DNA of 64,000 nucleotides from Desulfocapsaceae bacterium (GCA_031292275.1 JARLHL010000100.1:1-64000); one strand, 5' to 3'. Shown: positions 54,473 through 63,963, numbered from the stretch's first letter. The notes: a model not told the origin generated them from the sequence alone. Numbers and translations: made by a program.

Positions 54473-56041
54473 TCACTTCCATTCCAACAAACGCCGTTGC
54501 CCTGATAGAGAGCGGACATGAGTCGCATCATGTCCCACTTCAAGACAGCCTAAATATTTACCCTGTTTATTCCATAAGGCCAGATATTGGATGTGGATAA
54601 ATTTTCCTCCGAGTTCCAGCCAGAATTCTGCATTTTTCCGTTCCCCTTTTTTGAAAGCATCGAGTATCTCGGTCACCATGTGAACGGATTTGGGTGGGTG
54701 GCAGTTTTTGACATCACGGCCAATAACTGATGCGCTCCGAGGAAAAATTCGATGACTGCTATCCGAATAATAGGCGACCTTGTCGTTTGCATCGACAAAG
54801 CTTATATCAAGAGGCAGATTGCACAGCATCTCATTGATCACTTCCAGGGGGAGTCGGCCTATTGCGAGGTCGATTTCGCCAGTTGATGCGAATTCGGACA
54901 CCTGAGCCATAACGGCGGCCGTCCATGCATTTCCGGGCTGCACATCAAATGCGTACCCGATCTCGTCATCCCCGAGGCGGCAGCGACTCCAATCTGCTTC
55001 GGTTAAGGTCTGCAGGGTCATCGGAAACAGAATCTGCTCTTCCTTCTGGATCATATCCTCAACTGATTCGGCGAGATCCAATAAAGCATTCCTTGCTGCA
55101 GTTCTCTCTCCACCGGCCAGTAATTCTCCGGTCAGACGAAATTTGCTCCGAATATCATCATGCACTTCCCACATGACTTTCCCTGGGGCTTCAATACCAT
55201 GCTGCTCCAGAAGGGGGAAAAGCTGATTTTCTTTCCGTATATAGTGGAGATCAACACCTGCGAGTTCCTTTTCAAGGGAACGAAGATGATTTACGACAAA
55301 GGACCAGATCGTCTCGCCAGGTTCCTCGCCCATCCTTTGCACCTCTTGTTTTATGGCGGCGGTGAGTTCCCTGGCCTTCTTGTTTTCTTCCATGGAGGTA
55401 TGGACAGGATGTCCCGGGGGCATTGACGGCACCTCTTGACGCTCCAGTGCATTCTGGAACAGAGCGACGTGATGATTACACAGTTTTTTTATTTCCGATT
55501 CTGGTAAGCCCTCATTGACCAGAGTCTGTTCCAGTGAGGCTATCTCTTGAGGTGTTATATCACCGACGGTCTGTTCAAATTTCTCCTGGACTTGCTTGAA
55601 ATCAGTACCATTGTGCAGTTCCAGGAGTATTTCTTTGAGCAATACCAGGCGTTGTTCGTCTGAGAGTTTCCCCTCTTTTTTTTCATATTTCTGCACAGCC
55701 GGTGGCACTATCTCGACGCTTTTCCCTGTTGATGACATAATTTTTCCTGCGATGAAAAGCATAAGTTCAAGAATATCTTCCTTCCCCAATTCCGCTGCTT
55801 TCTCAAGAGTCGCGATTCGTCCCATCGTCTGACGCAATACTGGGTTTTTCAGCTTTTCGAATGCCTTGTTGCGCTCTGCCAACCGTTCAATAAGAAAAGG
55901 AAATTCCTTCACCAAATTATAAATTGTCGTTTCTTTTGCAAGCAGCATCGCCGCCTCCACTGGCATAATTTCATCCCTCAAGCTGACATATTGCTGAAAA
56001 GATGGCAACAGGTAGTCAGTTCCTTCCAGGAGCCATTTCAT
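54473..56041 (-). CDS. DUF1858-DUF438-hemerythrin-PAS protein
   Basis: This 522-residue protein starts with a DUF1858-like helical segment (TTIYNLVKEFPFLIERLAE) and a DUF438 domain (LSDEQRLVLLKEILLELHNG), then a hemerythrin-like four-helix bundle with metal-ligand histidines and glutamates (HLRSLEKELAGVDLHYIRKENQLFPLLEQHG, EEQILFP) and a C-terminal PAS domain (LPLDISFVDANDKVAYYSDS). The combination is typical of anaerobes and is thought to sense oxygen, NO or redox state. It lacks an output domain. AGAGGT precedes the ATG. Confidence 0.9.
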   Translation of the reverse strand: MKWLLEGTDYLLPSFQQYVSLRDEIMPVEAAMLLAKETTIYNLVKEFPFLIERLAERNKAFEKLKNPVLRQTMGRIATLEKAAELGKEDILELMLFIAGKIMSSTGKSVEIVPPAVQKYEKKEGKLSDEQRLVLLKEILLELHNGTDFKQVQEKFEQTVGDITPQEIASLEQTLVNEGLPESEIKKLCNHHVALFQNALERQEVPSMPPGHPVHTSMEENKKARELTAAIKQEVQRMGEEPGETIWSFVVNHLRSLEKELAGVDLHYIRKENQLFPLLEQHGIEAPGKVMWEVHDDIRSKFRLTGELLAGGERTAARNALLDLAESVEDMIQKEEQILFPMTLQTLTEADWSRCRLGDDEIGYAFDVQPGNAWTAAVMAQVSEFASTGEIDLAIGRLPLEVINEMLCNLPLDISFVDANDKVAYYSDSSHRIFPRSASVIGRDVKNCHPPKSVHMVTEILDAFKKGERKNAEFWLELGGKFIHIQYLALWNKQGKYLGCLEVGHDATHVRSLSGQRRLLEWK

Positions 56042-56348
56042 AAACAGTACCTCTAAGCATCTCTTCTTCAGGCGCTATTTGTGACAAAGTCTCTTTTTGA
56101 ACAGGTGGGACAATGGTATCCCCAATTCTCCTCCTCTTCGTAGCCTCAATAATTTAAGAGGTGAATTGAGCGAGGTCAATGTTTGGCGCCCCTAAACGGC
56201 AAGATCCAACGTCCTGGGAAACATGATTAGGAGAGATACCATCGTGTGACGGCACACAGGGTTATGAGCAGGAAAGGACCGATATTTTGCGGGTTCGCAG
56301 CAAAAATCATTCTATCCCCGATTTTGATGGGGGGGAAGGAGAAGGATT
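56042..56348. other. Intergenic region, nothing recognised
   Basis: 307 bp between two minus-strand genes; no structured or coding feature recognised. Confidence 0.4.
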
Positions 56349-56906
56349 TCATATTATTCTCATCGGCCGGAGTTTTTGTAAAAAATACCACAAAGAGGAT
56401 AAACCAGGACCCCCGAAAAATAAGAGTAAGCCTATAATGACCTGAACGGCCATGCCAAATGCGTATGCCCAGGAACCGGCTGAGATTTCTCGTCTGATTG
56501 TTTCCACTCCGGGGTTTTTTAATGCCTGAAGATTCGCCGCAAATTGTACGAAATGCGGAATTGCAGTGACGACCATAATAAGACCAACGACGGAGAAGGC
56601 GATGGATTGAATATTTTTTGCCGTCAGCTCCGCATTTTCAATTATCAACTCATCTTTTGTGATCATTTGTCTTGCCAAGGATTTACTGAAAATAATAAAA
56701 CAGAGGCCGACCAGAATGAGCAGACCGAATGAAATGAGAATTCCGATTAATATAAAATCAGTTTCCATTGGCCCATTGTCCATCTCTGTATTTAATCCTC
56801 GCATGGCAGCGACATGAAATACGTCCCGGAGCTGAGGAATAGCTTGAATAATTGCATAAATTCCAGCCAGTTTTAAAGATAGTGAGGCTATTTGATTTTG
56901 ATTCAT
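56349..56906 (-). CDS. Four-helix membrane protein, unrecognised
   Basis: This 185-residue protein starts at the ATG at 56906 (GGAGAATAAT ahead). It has four hydrophobic segments: residues about 8-22, 50-72, 95-118 and 145-175. No charged catalytic motif stands out. It ends with a basic stretch. I recognise no family. Confidence 0.7.
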   Translation of the reverse strand: MNQNQIASLSLKLAGIYAIIQAIPQLRDVFHVAAMRGLNTEMDNGPMETDFILIGILISFGLLILVGLCFIIFSKSLARQMITKDELIIENAELTAKNIQSIAFSVVGLIMVVTAIPHFVQFAANLQALKNPGVETIRREISAGSWAYAFGMAVQVIIGLLLFFGGPGLSSLWYFLQKLRPMRII

Positions 56907-57212
56907 TTTTATTATTCTCCCTATGAGCTCAAGTTGAACGACGCTCACGCAAATGTAGATATTGAGTTTCGATGGTATTTTCTGCTGTCGTTCCTGCAAA
57001 CAGAGCGTTCAGGCTCATGTGCGGAAAAGCCCGACAAAATGAAACCTCTTTTTGGAGCGCCCTTGGTTTATTCTCCTTCATGCTATCAGCACTCCAGCGG
57101 AGATCGCCGATACCTGCCTTCCATTTGACATAATCCTGCAGAGCCGTATCGGAGCCATTTGGAATACGCTCGGAATAGCCAAAAGCTGTCCAGATACCAT
57201 GATCTTGCGCGT
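56907..57212. other. Intergenic region, nothing recognised
   Basis: 306 bp without a convincing frame; part of the decayed accessory region. Confidence 0.35.
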
Positions 57213-57440
57213 CTATTCTTCACTGTATCCGGGCTTGGTGGGCTTCTTTTGAGCCCGCCTCTCCTTCCAACCGTGTGCTTTGAAATTATTGATCAAAACG
57301 GTGGCCTGGCGGTTATTGAGTCTGGCTGCTGAATCGACCTGGAAATGCATTTGCAGAATATGACGGTAAGCCTCATCGGAGAGGGCGAGTTCTTTTTTGG
57401 CTATGTTGATTTTGGCCAGGGCTGTCTTTGATGGTGCCAT
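57213..57440 (-). CDS. Mu GemA (gp16)-like protein, isolated
   Basis: This 75-residue protein resembles the start of DUF1018/GemA regulators of Mu-type phages: LAKINIAKKELALSDEAYRHILQMHF, SAARLNNRQATVLINNFKAHGWK. It is shorter than full GemA and no other Mu genes are near, so it is a relic or a domesticated piece. Confidence 0.7.
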   Translation of the reverse strand: MAPSKTALAKINIAKKELALSDEAYRHILQMHFQVDSAARLNNRQATVLINNFKAHGWKERRAQKKPTKPGYSEE

Positions 57441-57662
57441 ATCTATACTCTTGGGTATGGTTTTACTGCTTATGAAATGTTTCGCTTACAGCATTCGTTT
57501 GTATGGAATCATTTTCATTGTTGCGGTCAAATGAAAGGGGCTGGTTCATTTTTTTTCTTACATTTGGTCTGGTTTTTCAACCAGGGCCGGAATGATTCTG
57601 CCAAATCACGGCAAAATAAATTCAATTTCCTTGAGATTTCCTTGACTGGCATCCTTTTACCA

Positions 57663-57904
57663 GGACACTTCAGAGATGACGTGGTCGCCTTGAAAGCAGA
57701 GGCGTTCGCCCTTTTTTGGGACACCTCTTTTTCTTGTCGTGCAAACAGTTGCGGTTGCTATCTGGATTGATCTGAACGTCTCCGGTTTGACAAAGTTCGA
57801 TGTTTATTCCTTTATCCTGCTCAATCTTGCCTTCAGTCTCCAGGCAGCCTATGCCGCTCCTTATTCTTCTTGCACAGACACGGCAGGAGGACCGCGATTA
57901 AACA
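57663..57904 (+). pseudogene. DUF1003-family membrane protein, frameshifted remnant
   Basis: Three frames join to give the DUF1003 pattern. DDVVALKAEAFALFWD ends in a T6/G3 run (57712-57720). The next frame gives TPLFLVVQTVAVAIWIDLN and FDVYSFILLNLAFSLQAAYAA to about 57856. The third gives LLILLAQTRQEDRD, followed at once by TAA. Two frameshifts and a stop in 240 bp mean the gene is dead. No intact copy is in the window. Confidence 0.75.
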
Positions 57905-58061
57905 CATGGCATGCGCAGACGCACAATTTTGCCTGACAGGACAACGGCTCTGAAGAAACATACCGGCAAGATGATGCAGGTGACGTTTGTGAAATAAAAG
58001 AATATTTCTTGCTGACTGTTCGACTTTGCCATGATAACATGACTGGTCTGTAGACACTGAT
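57905..58061. other. Intergenic region upstream of the riboswitch
   Basis: Expected to hold the kup promoter; no clear consensus pair identified. Confidence 0.35.
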
Positions 58062-58232
58062 CAGTCCATACCTTCAACAGGGATGGGCGGATCCCGAAAT
58101 GTCTCGGGCTGCCGAATCTCGTTCGGGAAAATGGGAGCGGGGGAACCAGGATTATGGGGCGTATCGCCGGAACTCGGCGTAGGGTGAACTCTTCCACCCA
58201 AGCCCGTCAGCTAACCTCGCAGGCATTGAAGG
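58062..58232 (+). promoter_or_regulatory. c-di-AMP riboswitch (ydaO/yuaA class) in the kup leader
   Basis: The leader contains the ydaO/yuaA hallmarks in order: GGGGGAACC (58139-58147), TGGGGCGTATC (58155-58165 approx), GGGTGAACTCTTCCACCC (58182-58199) and the invariant CCGTCAGCTAACCTCGCAGGC (58204-58224). The class binds cyclic di-AMP and usually turns off potassium uptake and cell-wall genes. The kup ORF begins about 60 bp later. Confidence 0.88.
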
Positions 58233-58244
58233 GAAAGCGTTCTC

Positions 58245-58273
58245 TGTATCATGGAGACTTTTCCCATGATACA
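58245..58273 (+). promoter_or_regulatory. Expression-platform hairpin between riboswitch and kup
   Basis: TGTATCATGG (58245-58254) pairs perfectly with CCATGATACA (58264-58273). No T-run follows; the kup Shine-Dalgarno TTGGAG (58277-58282) begins 3 bases later, so control of initiation or Rho access is more likely than intrinsic termination. Confidence 0.6.
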
Positions 58274-58289
58274 TTATTGGAGATGCGCT

Positions 58290-60230
58290 ATGTCCACGCA
58301 AAATACTGTTGCGGGAGTTGCAAGCCCACCAGCAGCTCAGCCTGTTTTATTGCCGTCACCCCCTGGCAAGCTGAAAACCTCAGGTCTTGCCCTTGCTGCT
58401 CTGGGTATTATCTACGGTGATATCGGAACCAGTCCGCTCTACACCATTAAGGAATGTTTTACCGGGAAACACGGAATGTCAGTCATCCCCGGCAATATAA
58501 CCGGAATCATGTCCATGGTATTCTGGTCGCTGATCATCGTTGTCAGCGTGAAATACGTCATATTTTTTCTCCGTGCCGACAATAATGGAGAGGGAGGAAC
58601 CTTCTCTCTTTTGGCCACCCTGCGCAGTAAATTAAAGACAAATCCCAAGGCCTGGGCTTTTCTTACCATTCTAGCTGCTGCAGGAGCCTCCCTTCTCTAT
58701 GGGGATGGGGTTATCACCCCTGCAATTTCAGTGCTTTCGGCCATAGAGGGTCTGAATCTGGCGACGGACGCCGCTGCTCCCTATGTTGTCCCCTTGACCT
58801 GTGTCATTCTGATTGCACTCTTTTTGATTCAGAAACGCGGCACTGCGGCCATAGGCAAGATGTTTGGCCCTATCATGCTGGTCTGGTTCGCAACCATAGG
58901 TGTCCTGGGGCTCATATCCATCATTCATCAACCGGCGATTCTGGTAGCGCTCAACCCTTTCTGTGCCGTCCGTTTCTTCGCAGTCAACCACATCCACGGC
59001 ATTGTCGCCCTGGCCTCGGTCGTTCTTTGCATCACTGGAGGCGAGGCCCTCTATGCAGACATGGGGCACTTCGGTCGCTTGCCAATTCGACTCAGCTGGT
59101 ACTGTATTGTTCTCCCTGGTCTGGTTTTGAATTATTTCGGGCAGTGCGCCTTACTGCTGGATAACCCGGACGTCGCCAACGGTTATCCCTTCTATGCTTT
59201 AGCCCCGCAATCCCTGCTTTATCCTATGGTTGGCCTGGCCACTATCTCCACCATCATCGCCTCCCAGGCCATGATTTCAGGTGTGTACTCTCTCACTCAG
59301 CAGGCCATCCAGCTGGGATTCTCTCCGCGAATGCGAATCATACACACCTCGGAACATGCCAAAGGGCAAATATATATTCCGACCGTCAATTGGGCTCTAA
59401 TGATTGCCTGCCTCACCTTGGTTCTGGTCTTCGAGGAATCCAGCCGGTTGGCCTCGGCTTATGGAATAGCCGTGACGGCCACTATGGCGATTACCTCGTT
59501 CATGTATTTCAAGGTTACTCGCATCAAGTGGTGTTGGCCTCTGTTGCAAAGTCTCTTATTGTTGCTCCTTTTCCTGGCCTTTGACTGTTCCTTCCTGGGG
59601 GCCAATCTCCTGAAAGTGGTGGACGGAGGCTGGATCACCATCAGTATCGCTGCGGTCATAGCAACCAGCATGATCACTTGGCGTGACGGCAGGGCCTTTC
59701 TTGCCAAACATTACCGCGACATGCGAATGCCAACGGATGTTTTTCTCAAAGACGTGGAAGAGCTGAATCTGCCCCGCATCTCAGGGACAGCCGTCTTTAT
59801 GTCCATTACACCGGAAGGCATCCCTTATACCCTCCTGAATTTGTTGCAACATAATGAAGCCCTGCACCAGCGGGTGCTGCTCCTCTCCGTCCTGTCCGAG
59901 GAAACGCCAAAGGTGGGGAAGGAAGACCGGGTTAGCATCGAAGAATTGGGACATGGCTTTTTCAGAATCAAAGCCAGCTATGGATTTATGGAAACCCCAA
60001 ATATCATGAATGTTATCGATCTGCTCGATAAGAAAGGAATGACCGTGGATATTTATTCAACCTCCTTCTTCCTTGGCCGTGAAACCTTAATGGCAACAGG
60101 GAGAAACCCTATGGCCCAATGGCGGAAATTCCTTTTCATTTACATGTCTCGCAATGCCTGGAATGCCACCTCTTTTTTCGGTTTGCCGCCGGAGCGCGTC
60201 ATCGAACTGGGGATTCAGGTCCAAATCTAA
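58290..60230 (+). CDS. kup: Kup-family potassium transporter
   Basis: This 646-residue K+/H+ symporter starts at the ATG at 58290, 7 bases after TTGGAG. Family blocks: ALGIIYGDIGTSPLYTIKECF, DNNGEGGTFSLLATLRSK, LLYGDGVITPAISVLSAIEG, GGEALYADMGHFGR, YGIAVTATMAITSFMYF. About twelve membrane helices end near residue 460, and a cytosolic C-terminal domain follows. Expression is predicted to fall when c-di-AMP is high. Confidence 0.97.
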   Translation: MSTQNTVAGVASPPAAQPVLLPSPPGKLKTSGLALAALGIIYGDIGTSPLYTIKECFTGKHGMSVIPGNITGIMSMVFWSLIIVVSVKYVIFFLRADNNGEGGTFSLLATLRSKLKTNPKAWAFLTILAAAGASLLYGDGVITPAISVLSAIEGLNLATDAAAPYVVPLTCVILIALFLIQKRGTAAIGKMFGPIMLVWFATIGVLGLISIIHQPAILVALNPFCAVRFFAVNHIHGIVALASVVLCITGGEALYADMGHFGRLPIRLSWYCIVLPGLVLNYFGQCALLLDNPDVANGYPFYALAPQSLLYPMVGLATISTIIASQAMISGVYSLTQQAIQLGFSPRMRIIHTSEHAKGQIYIPTVNWALMIACLTLVLVFEESSRLASAYGIAVTATMAITSFMYFKVTRIKWCWPLLQSLLLLLLFLAFDCSFLGANLLKVVDGGWITISIAAVIATSMITWRDGRAFLAKHYRDMRMPTDVFLKDVEELNLPRISGTAVFMSITPEGIPYTLLNLLQHNEALHQRVLLLSVLSEETPKVGKEDRVSIEELGHGFFRIKASYGFMETPNIMNVIDLLDKKGMTVDIYSTSFFLGRETLMATGRNPMAQWRKFLFIYMSRNAWNATSFFGLPPERVIELGIQVQI

Positions 60231-60340
60231 ATTAATGATGTGGCTTACGCAGTCGAGCCACACAAAAACGCAATCTGCCCAAGGAGAAGATTGTAACCAA
60301 AGTTTACGTTTCATTGCTCCCCAAAACCTCGATTTGCAGC

Positions 60341-61261
60341 TTACCGAGTAGCCTTGAAGTTCCTGCTTTGAACAGCCTCTTGAAATGAGGCGAGGACCTC
60401 ATCGCATTGAGCCGTGATCTTGCGTTTTCTGCCAAGCGAAAGTTCTAATGACTTAATATTACTGTTTTGTCTGGACAGTTTAATTACCTTTTCCGTCACG
60501 GCCATGAAATCGGTAAAAGCAGTTATCGCCTGCACCAAAGGCTCTTTGCCTCCTTCAACATTATATCGTGACAACTCATCCAGGGATCGCGAGACTTCGC
60601 CTTCCTCAGCCTTCATCTGCGCCTCAATCAGATCCATTTTCTCATCGCTTGCCTCAGCGATATGGGGACTGTGAAGGTTGTAAATTTTCAGACCAGCCGT
60701 TATCGCACGACATACGGACTTTTCAATCCCTCCCTCATCGGGAGTTCCGCTCGCAAACTTGCCAACTTCTTCCAAGGCATGCTCAAATCGTCCAATGGCC
60801 TCGGAACCCTGTTCCACGGAAAGACTCGCGGCCTTGAGATTCGTATTTTGAACAGCAAGTTCCAGGATGGTTTGATCGAGCTTGCGGAACTCAGTCCAAC
60901 AACTGTCAAACTCACCAATAAACTTCCTCTCATCCTGCAGAGGGGCTTTGTCTATGAGGATATGCAGCTGCTTCAGGTTTACATCCACCTCCGACGATGC
61001 TGCGGAAGACTGGTCCGCAAATTTCTGAGATTCCTCATCGGTCAGGGCCATGACAGCGTCTTTCTCCATCTCGACCGATTTGAGGAGGTTAATGCGGATC
61101 TGGGAGAGGACTTCTCTTTTCTCAAGAATATTTATGTAGGTATCCTCAAGAGAAATAGCATTCTTGTAATGTTTTGATATGATGAACATAAGTGCTAGGA
61201 CACCAAGAATCCCAAAAACCCACGCCAAAGCATTTTGCCCTTTTCCGTTCAAAGATCGCAT
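60341..61261 (-). CDS. Standalone four-helix-bundle sensor domain protein
   Basis: This 306-residue protein has one N-terminal membrane helix (about 10-30) and a long alpha-helical remainder that resembles two 4HB_MCP chemoreceptor bundles: YINILEKREVLSQIRINLLKSVEMEKDAV, FIGEFDSCWTEFRKLDQTILELA, and a second set from about residue 165. There is no second membrane helix, HAMP, or signalling domain, so it is not a receptor by itself. AAGGGG precedes the ATG. Confidence 0.7.
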   Translation of the reverse strand: MRSLNGKGQNALAWVFGILGVLALMFIISKHYKNAISLEDTYINILEKREVLSQIRINLLKSVEMEKDAVMALTDEESQKFADQSSAASSEVDVNLKQLHILIDKAPLQDERKFIGEFDSCWTEFRKLDQTILELAVQNTNLKAASLSVEQGSEAIGRFEHALEEVGKFASGTPDEGGIEKSVCRAITAGLKIYNLHSPHIAEASDEKMDLIEAQMKAEEGEVSRSLDELSRYNVEGGKEPLVQAITAFTDFMAVTEKVIKLSRQNSNIKSLELSLGRKRKITAQCDEVLASFQEAVQSRNFKATR

Positions 61262-61437
61262 TCAAGCCCCTTCAGTTTGTTTGGATAAATGCAATATGAC
61301 TTTTGCATTGGGATAATACAATACACCTTTAAATTATTCTGATGCACAGTATTGGTATTCTACCTTACAGGGCGTAACCCTATAATCGATTTACAGTGTC
61401 TTTACATAATTTTCAGCAATTTTTGCTTTTTGTTTGA

Positions 61438-61653
61438 TCAGTACGGCGTTTTCTGCAGCATTCTGCCTGCACCGCTCCTTTTTTCACTGTCACCTATAGA
61501 GAAGATCTTTTGAAACGCCTCAATTACAGGCTCCTCAAATTCTTGTTCTCCCTGGTTTTTTCTTGGGGCATCCAGTATTCCGTTTGCAATCCGGATCGTA
61601 CTTCCATCCCTGAAATCTCGTGGTTTTTTCAGCAAATTTGCTTCATTGAACAT
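61438..61653 (-). CDS. Possible small protein, unrecognised
   Basis: A 71-codon frame (MFNEANLLKKPRDFRDGS...). Its composition is plausible, but there is no good ribosome-binding site and no family. The rest of 61262-61863 holds an inverted repeat (61774-61820) and no other feature. Confidence 0.3.
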   Translation of the reverse strand: MFNEANLLKKPRDFRDGSTIRIANGILDAPRKNQGEQEFEEPVIEAFQKIFSIGDSEKRSGAGRMLQKTPY

Positions 61654-61773
61654 GCACTCTTATAGAGCAGGATGATTCCGGGGAGGCAGGTTTTAAATCC
61701 AGTTCGGTTTTTTTCGGTACGCCTAAAAAATATGTTGCCAGACTCGGGAGCATGATTAGGTTACAATTTAGGA

Positions 61774-61820
61774 ATGATTCCGAAAGTGAATACTATTCCC
61801 GCTTAATGAAACGGAATCAT
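61774..61820 (+). promoter_or_regulatory. Spaced inverted repeat upstream of the secreted repeat protein
   Basis: ATGATTCCG (61774-61782) and CGGAATCAT (61812-61820) are 29 bp apart, ending 44 bp before the next ATG. Two half-sites on one face of DNA are possible. Confidence 0.4.
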
Positions 61821-61863
61821 CACGAATCCAAGATGTTACAAAATGACATATAAGAGGTTTACC

Positions 61864-62295
61864 ATGAAAATAACAACATTGTCCGTTATGACGGCTTTAG
61901 GGCTTGCACTGTTGAGCTCGTCATCGTTTGCAGCTACTGCTCTTGCAGGAGACTTGGGCGCAGGGGGAAGGATGACGAATCCAATGCTGCGTCCAGATCT
62001 TGAGACCAGATTTGTCGTGACAACCAACGGGCCGGTAAACAGTCAAGGGCAGGCAAACGAGCACTATGGCCTTGCTCCTGCCTGGAACCACCGGGAGACA
62101 AGAGAAACAATGGCCAATTCCATGCTTACCGATCCAGAGACTGATTTCATTGTCACTACCAGCGATCCAGTAAACAGACAAGAGCAGGCTAATGAACACT
62201 ATGGCCTCGCTCCTGCCTGGACCAGCCAGAATTCTAGGGAAGTTATGATTAACCCGATGTTCCAGGATCAGGACAAAGCGGTTGGCGGCAATTAA
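61864..62295 (+). CDS. Small secreted protein with internal repeats
   Basis: This 143-residue protein has a signal peptide (cleavage near FAATALAG, residues 22-29). The mature part has two near-copies of about 38 residues, each ending NEHYGLAPAW, with starts MTNPMLRPDLETRFVVTT and MANSMLTDPETDFIVTT, then a third partial start MINPMFQDQD. AGAGGT precedes the ATG and a strong terminator follows, so it is its own transcript. I recognise no family; it lies next to arsR but with a terminator between. Confidence 0.75.
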   Translation: MKITTLSVMTALGLALLSSSSFAATALAGDLGAGGRMTNPMLRPDLETRFVVTTNGPVNSQGQANEHYGLAPAWNHRETRETMANSMLTDPETDFIVTTSDPVNRQEQANEHYGLAPAWTSQNSREVMINPMFQDQDKAVGGN

Positions 62296-62326
62296 CGTTT
62301 TCCATTATCTTATTCATTAAAGGAAA

Positions 62327-62359
62327 GGCGGGACCGGAGATGGTTCTGCCTTTTTTTTT
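62327..62359 (+). terminator. Rho-independent terminator
   Basis: GGCGGGACC (62327-62335) pairs with GGTTCTGCC (62342-62350) using two wobbles, and nine Ts follow. It ends the secreted-protein transcript. Confidence 0.9.
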
Positions 62360-62378
62360 GTTGATTTTTATATTGTCC

Positions 62379-62424
62379 TTGACCCCCGTTGTGTACGTTA
62401 CTATATTTCGCCATATAACGAAAT
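62379..62424 (+). promoter_or_regulatory. arsR promoter and operator
   Basis: TTGACC (62379-62384), 17 bp, TATATT (62402-62407). The inverted repeat ATTTCG (62405-62410) / CGAAAT (62419-62424) overlaps the -10 region and would let ArsR block transcription; arsenite would release it. Confidence 0.75.
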
Positions 62425-62436
62425 GGAGGATGCTTA

Positions 62437-62844
62437 ATGGAAGAGGTGATTGCAATCGCCAAGGCTCTCTCGGATGAAAATCGTGTTCGTGCCCTAATGG
62501 TCTTGGGGGAGAAAGAAGTCTGTGTGTGCCAGCTGATAGAACTGCTTCAACTGGCTCCATCCACGGTTTCAAAACATATGTCGATTCTCAAACAGGCTAA
62601 ACTGGTTGATGGTCGCAAGAGGGGACGCTGGATGTACTATCGGTTGCCTGAAAAACCGGTCTCCATGACCGTTGAACGGGCTTTAGCCTGGGTACGTGCA
62701 TCGGCATCCGGGAATCATCGTATTCTTTTGGATGCGGAACAGATGAGCGCAATCCTGGAGATGGATCGCGAGCAGGTTTGTGAGCGTCAATCGCTTCAGC
62801 GGAAACAAATAGTTTTTAAGCGGAGACTGCCATCTGGAATATGA
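62437..62844 (+). CDS. arsR: ArsR-family metalloregulator
   Basis: This 135-residue winged-helix repressor has KEVCVCQLIELLQLAPSTVSKHMSIL: the Cys-Val-Cys pair in the recognition region binds As(III) or Sb(III). GGAGG lies ahead of the ATG. It precedes acr3 and probably controls both genes. Confidence 0.93.
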   Translation: MEEVIAIAKALSDENRVRALMVLGEKEVCVCQLIELLQLAPSTVSKHMSILKQAKLVDGRKRGRWMYYRLPEKPVSMTVERALAWVRASASGNHRILLDAEQMSAILEMDREQVCERQSLQRKQIVFKRRLPSGI

Positions 62845-62886
62845 CAGTGTAGATATGATCTGCCATACAAACGAGGGCTCCGGCGT

Positions 62887-63963
62887 ATGAAATTATCAGA
62901 AAAAAAACAGCTATCCTTTCTTGACCGATTTCTGACCGTGTGGATTTTTTCAACCATGTTCACAGGGGTGATGTGGGGGTATTTTTATCCAGGCATCCGC
63001 GGAGTTATCAATTATTTCCAGGTTGATACCACCAACATTCCGATTGCAATTGGACTTATTCTGATGATGTATCCGCCCTTGGCCAGGGTAAAATACGAAC
63101 AATTGCCGAAGGTTTTTAGAAATATTAAGGTTCTTGCTCTCTCCCTGGTGCAGAATTGGGTCATAGGGCCGGTCCTGATGTTTATTCTCGCCGTTGCCTT
63201 TTTATCCGGCCATTATGAATATATGGTGGGGTTGATTCTTATCGGACTTGCCCGCTGTATCGCGATGGTCATTGTCTGGAATGACCTGGCACATGGAGAC
63301 AGGGAATACTGTGCCGGGCTGGTGGCTTTTAACTCCATCTTTCAGGTGCTTTTTTTCCCGCTCTATGCCTATATTTTCATTACTGTCCTGCCAGGTCTGA
63401 TTGGCCGTCAGGGAGCGGTGGTGGACATCTCTATCGGCCGAATTGCCCAAAGCGTCTTCATCTATCTCGGTATTCCGTTCATTGCCGGGATGATCTCCCG
63501 GTATGTGGGAATCAAGATGCGGGGAATAAGCTGGTATGAAGAGAAATTTGTCCCGAAAATCAGTCCTATCACCCTGATTGCATTGCTGTTTACCATCCTG
63601 GTAATGTTTTCCCTCAAAGGCGAATATATTATCCAACTCCCCTTTGATGTCCTGCGGATTGCCCTCCCTCTCTGCATATATTTTGTGATCATGTTCTTCG
63701 TCTCATATTTTCTCTCAATGAAGGTGGGAGCGACCTATGAGCAGTCTACGACCTTAAGCTTTACCGCAGCCTCAAACAATTTCGAGCTTGCCATAGCTGT
63801 GGCGGTTGCGGTGTTCGGCATCGATTCAGGGGAGGCCTTTGCGGCTGTCATTGGCCCTTTGGTGGAGGTACCGGTATTGATCTTGCTTGTAAATGCCGCC
63901 TTCTGGTTCAAGCGCAAATATTTTCGCTACGCGGTGAAGGGACCTGCAGGATATGTCATTTGA
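62887..63963 (+). CDS. acr3: Arsenite efflux permease, ACR3 family
   Basis: This 358-residue permease has about ten membrane helices. [18 protein letters not shown] contains the conserved Cys essential in ACR3 proteins, and [24 protein letters not shown] is the signature with the conserved Glu. It exports As(III) across the inner membrane. It follows arsR by 42 bp. Confidence 0.95.
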   Translation: MKLSEKKQLSFLDRFLTVWIFSTMFTGVMWGYFYPGIRGVINYFQVDTTNIPIAIGLILMMYPPLARVKYEQLPKVFRNIKVLALSLVQNWVIGPVLMFILAVAFLSGHYEYMVGLILIGLARCIAMVIVWNDLAHGDREYCAGLVAFNSIFQVLFFPLYAYIFITVLPGLIGRQGAVVDISIGRIAQSVFIYLGIPFIAGMISRYVGIKMRGISWYEEKFVPKISPITLIALLFTILVMFSLKGEYIIQLPFDVLRIALPLCIYFVIMFFVSYFLSMKVGATYEQSTTLSFTAASNNFELAIAVAVAVFGIDSGEAFAAVIGPLVEVPVLILLVNAAFWFKRKYFRYAVKGPAGYVI

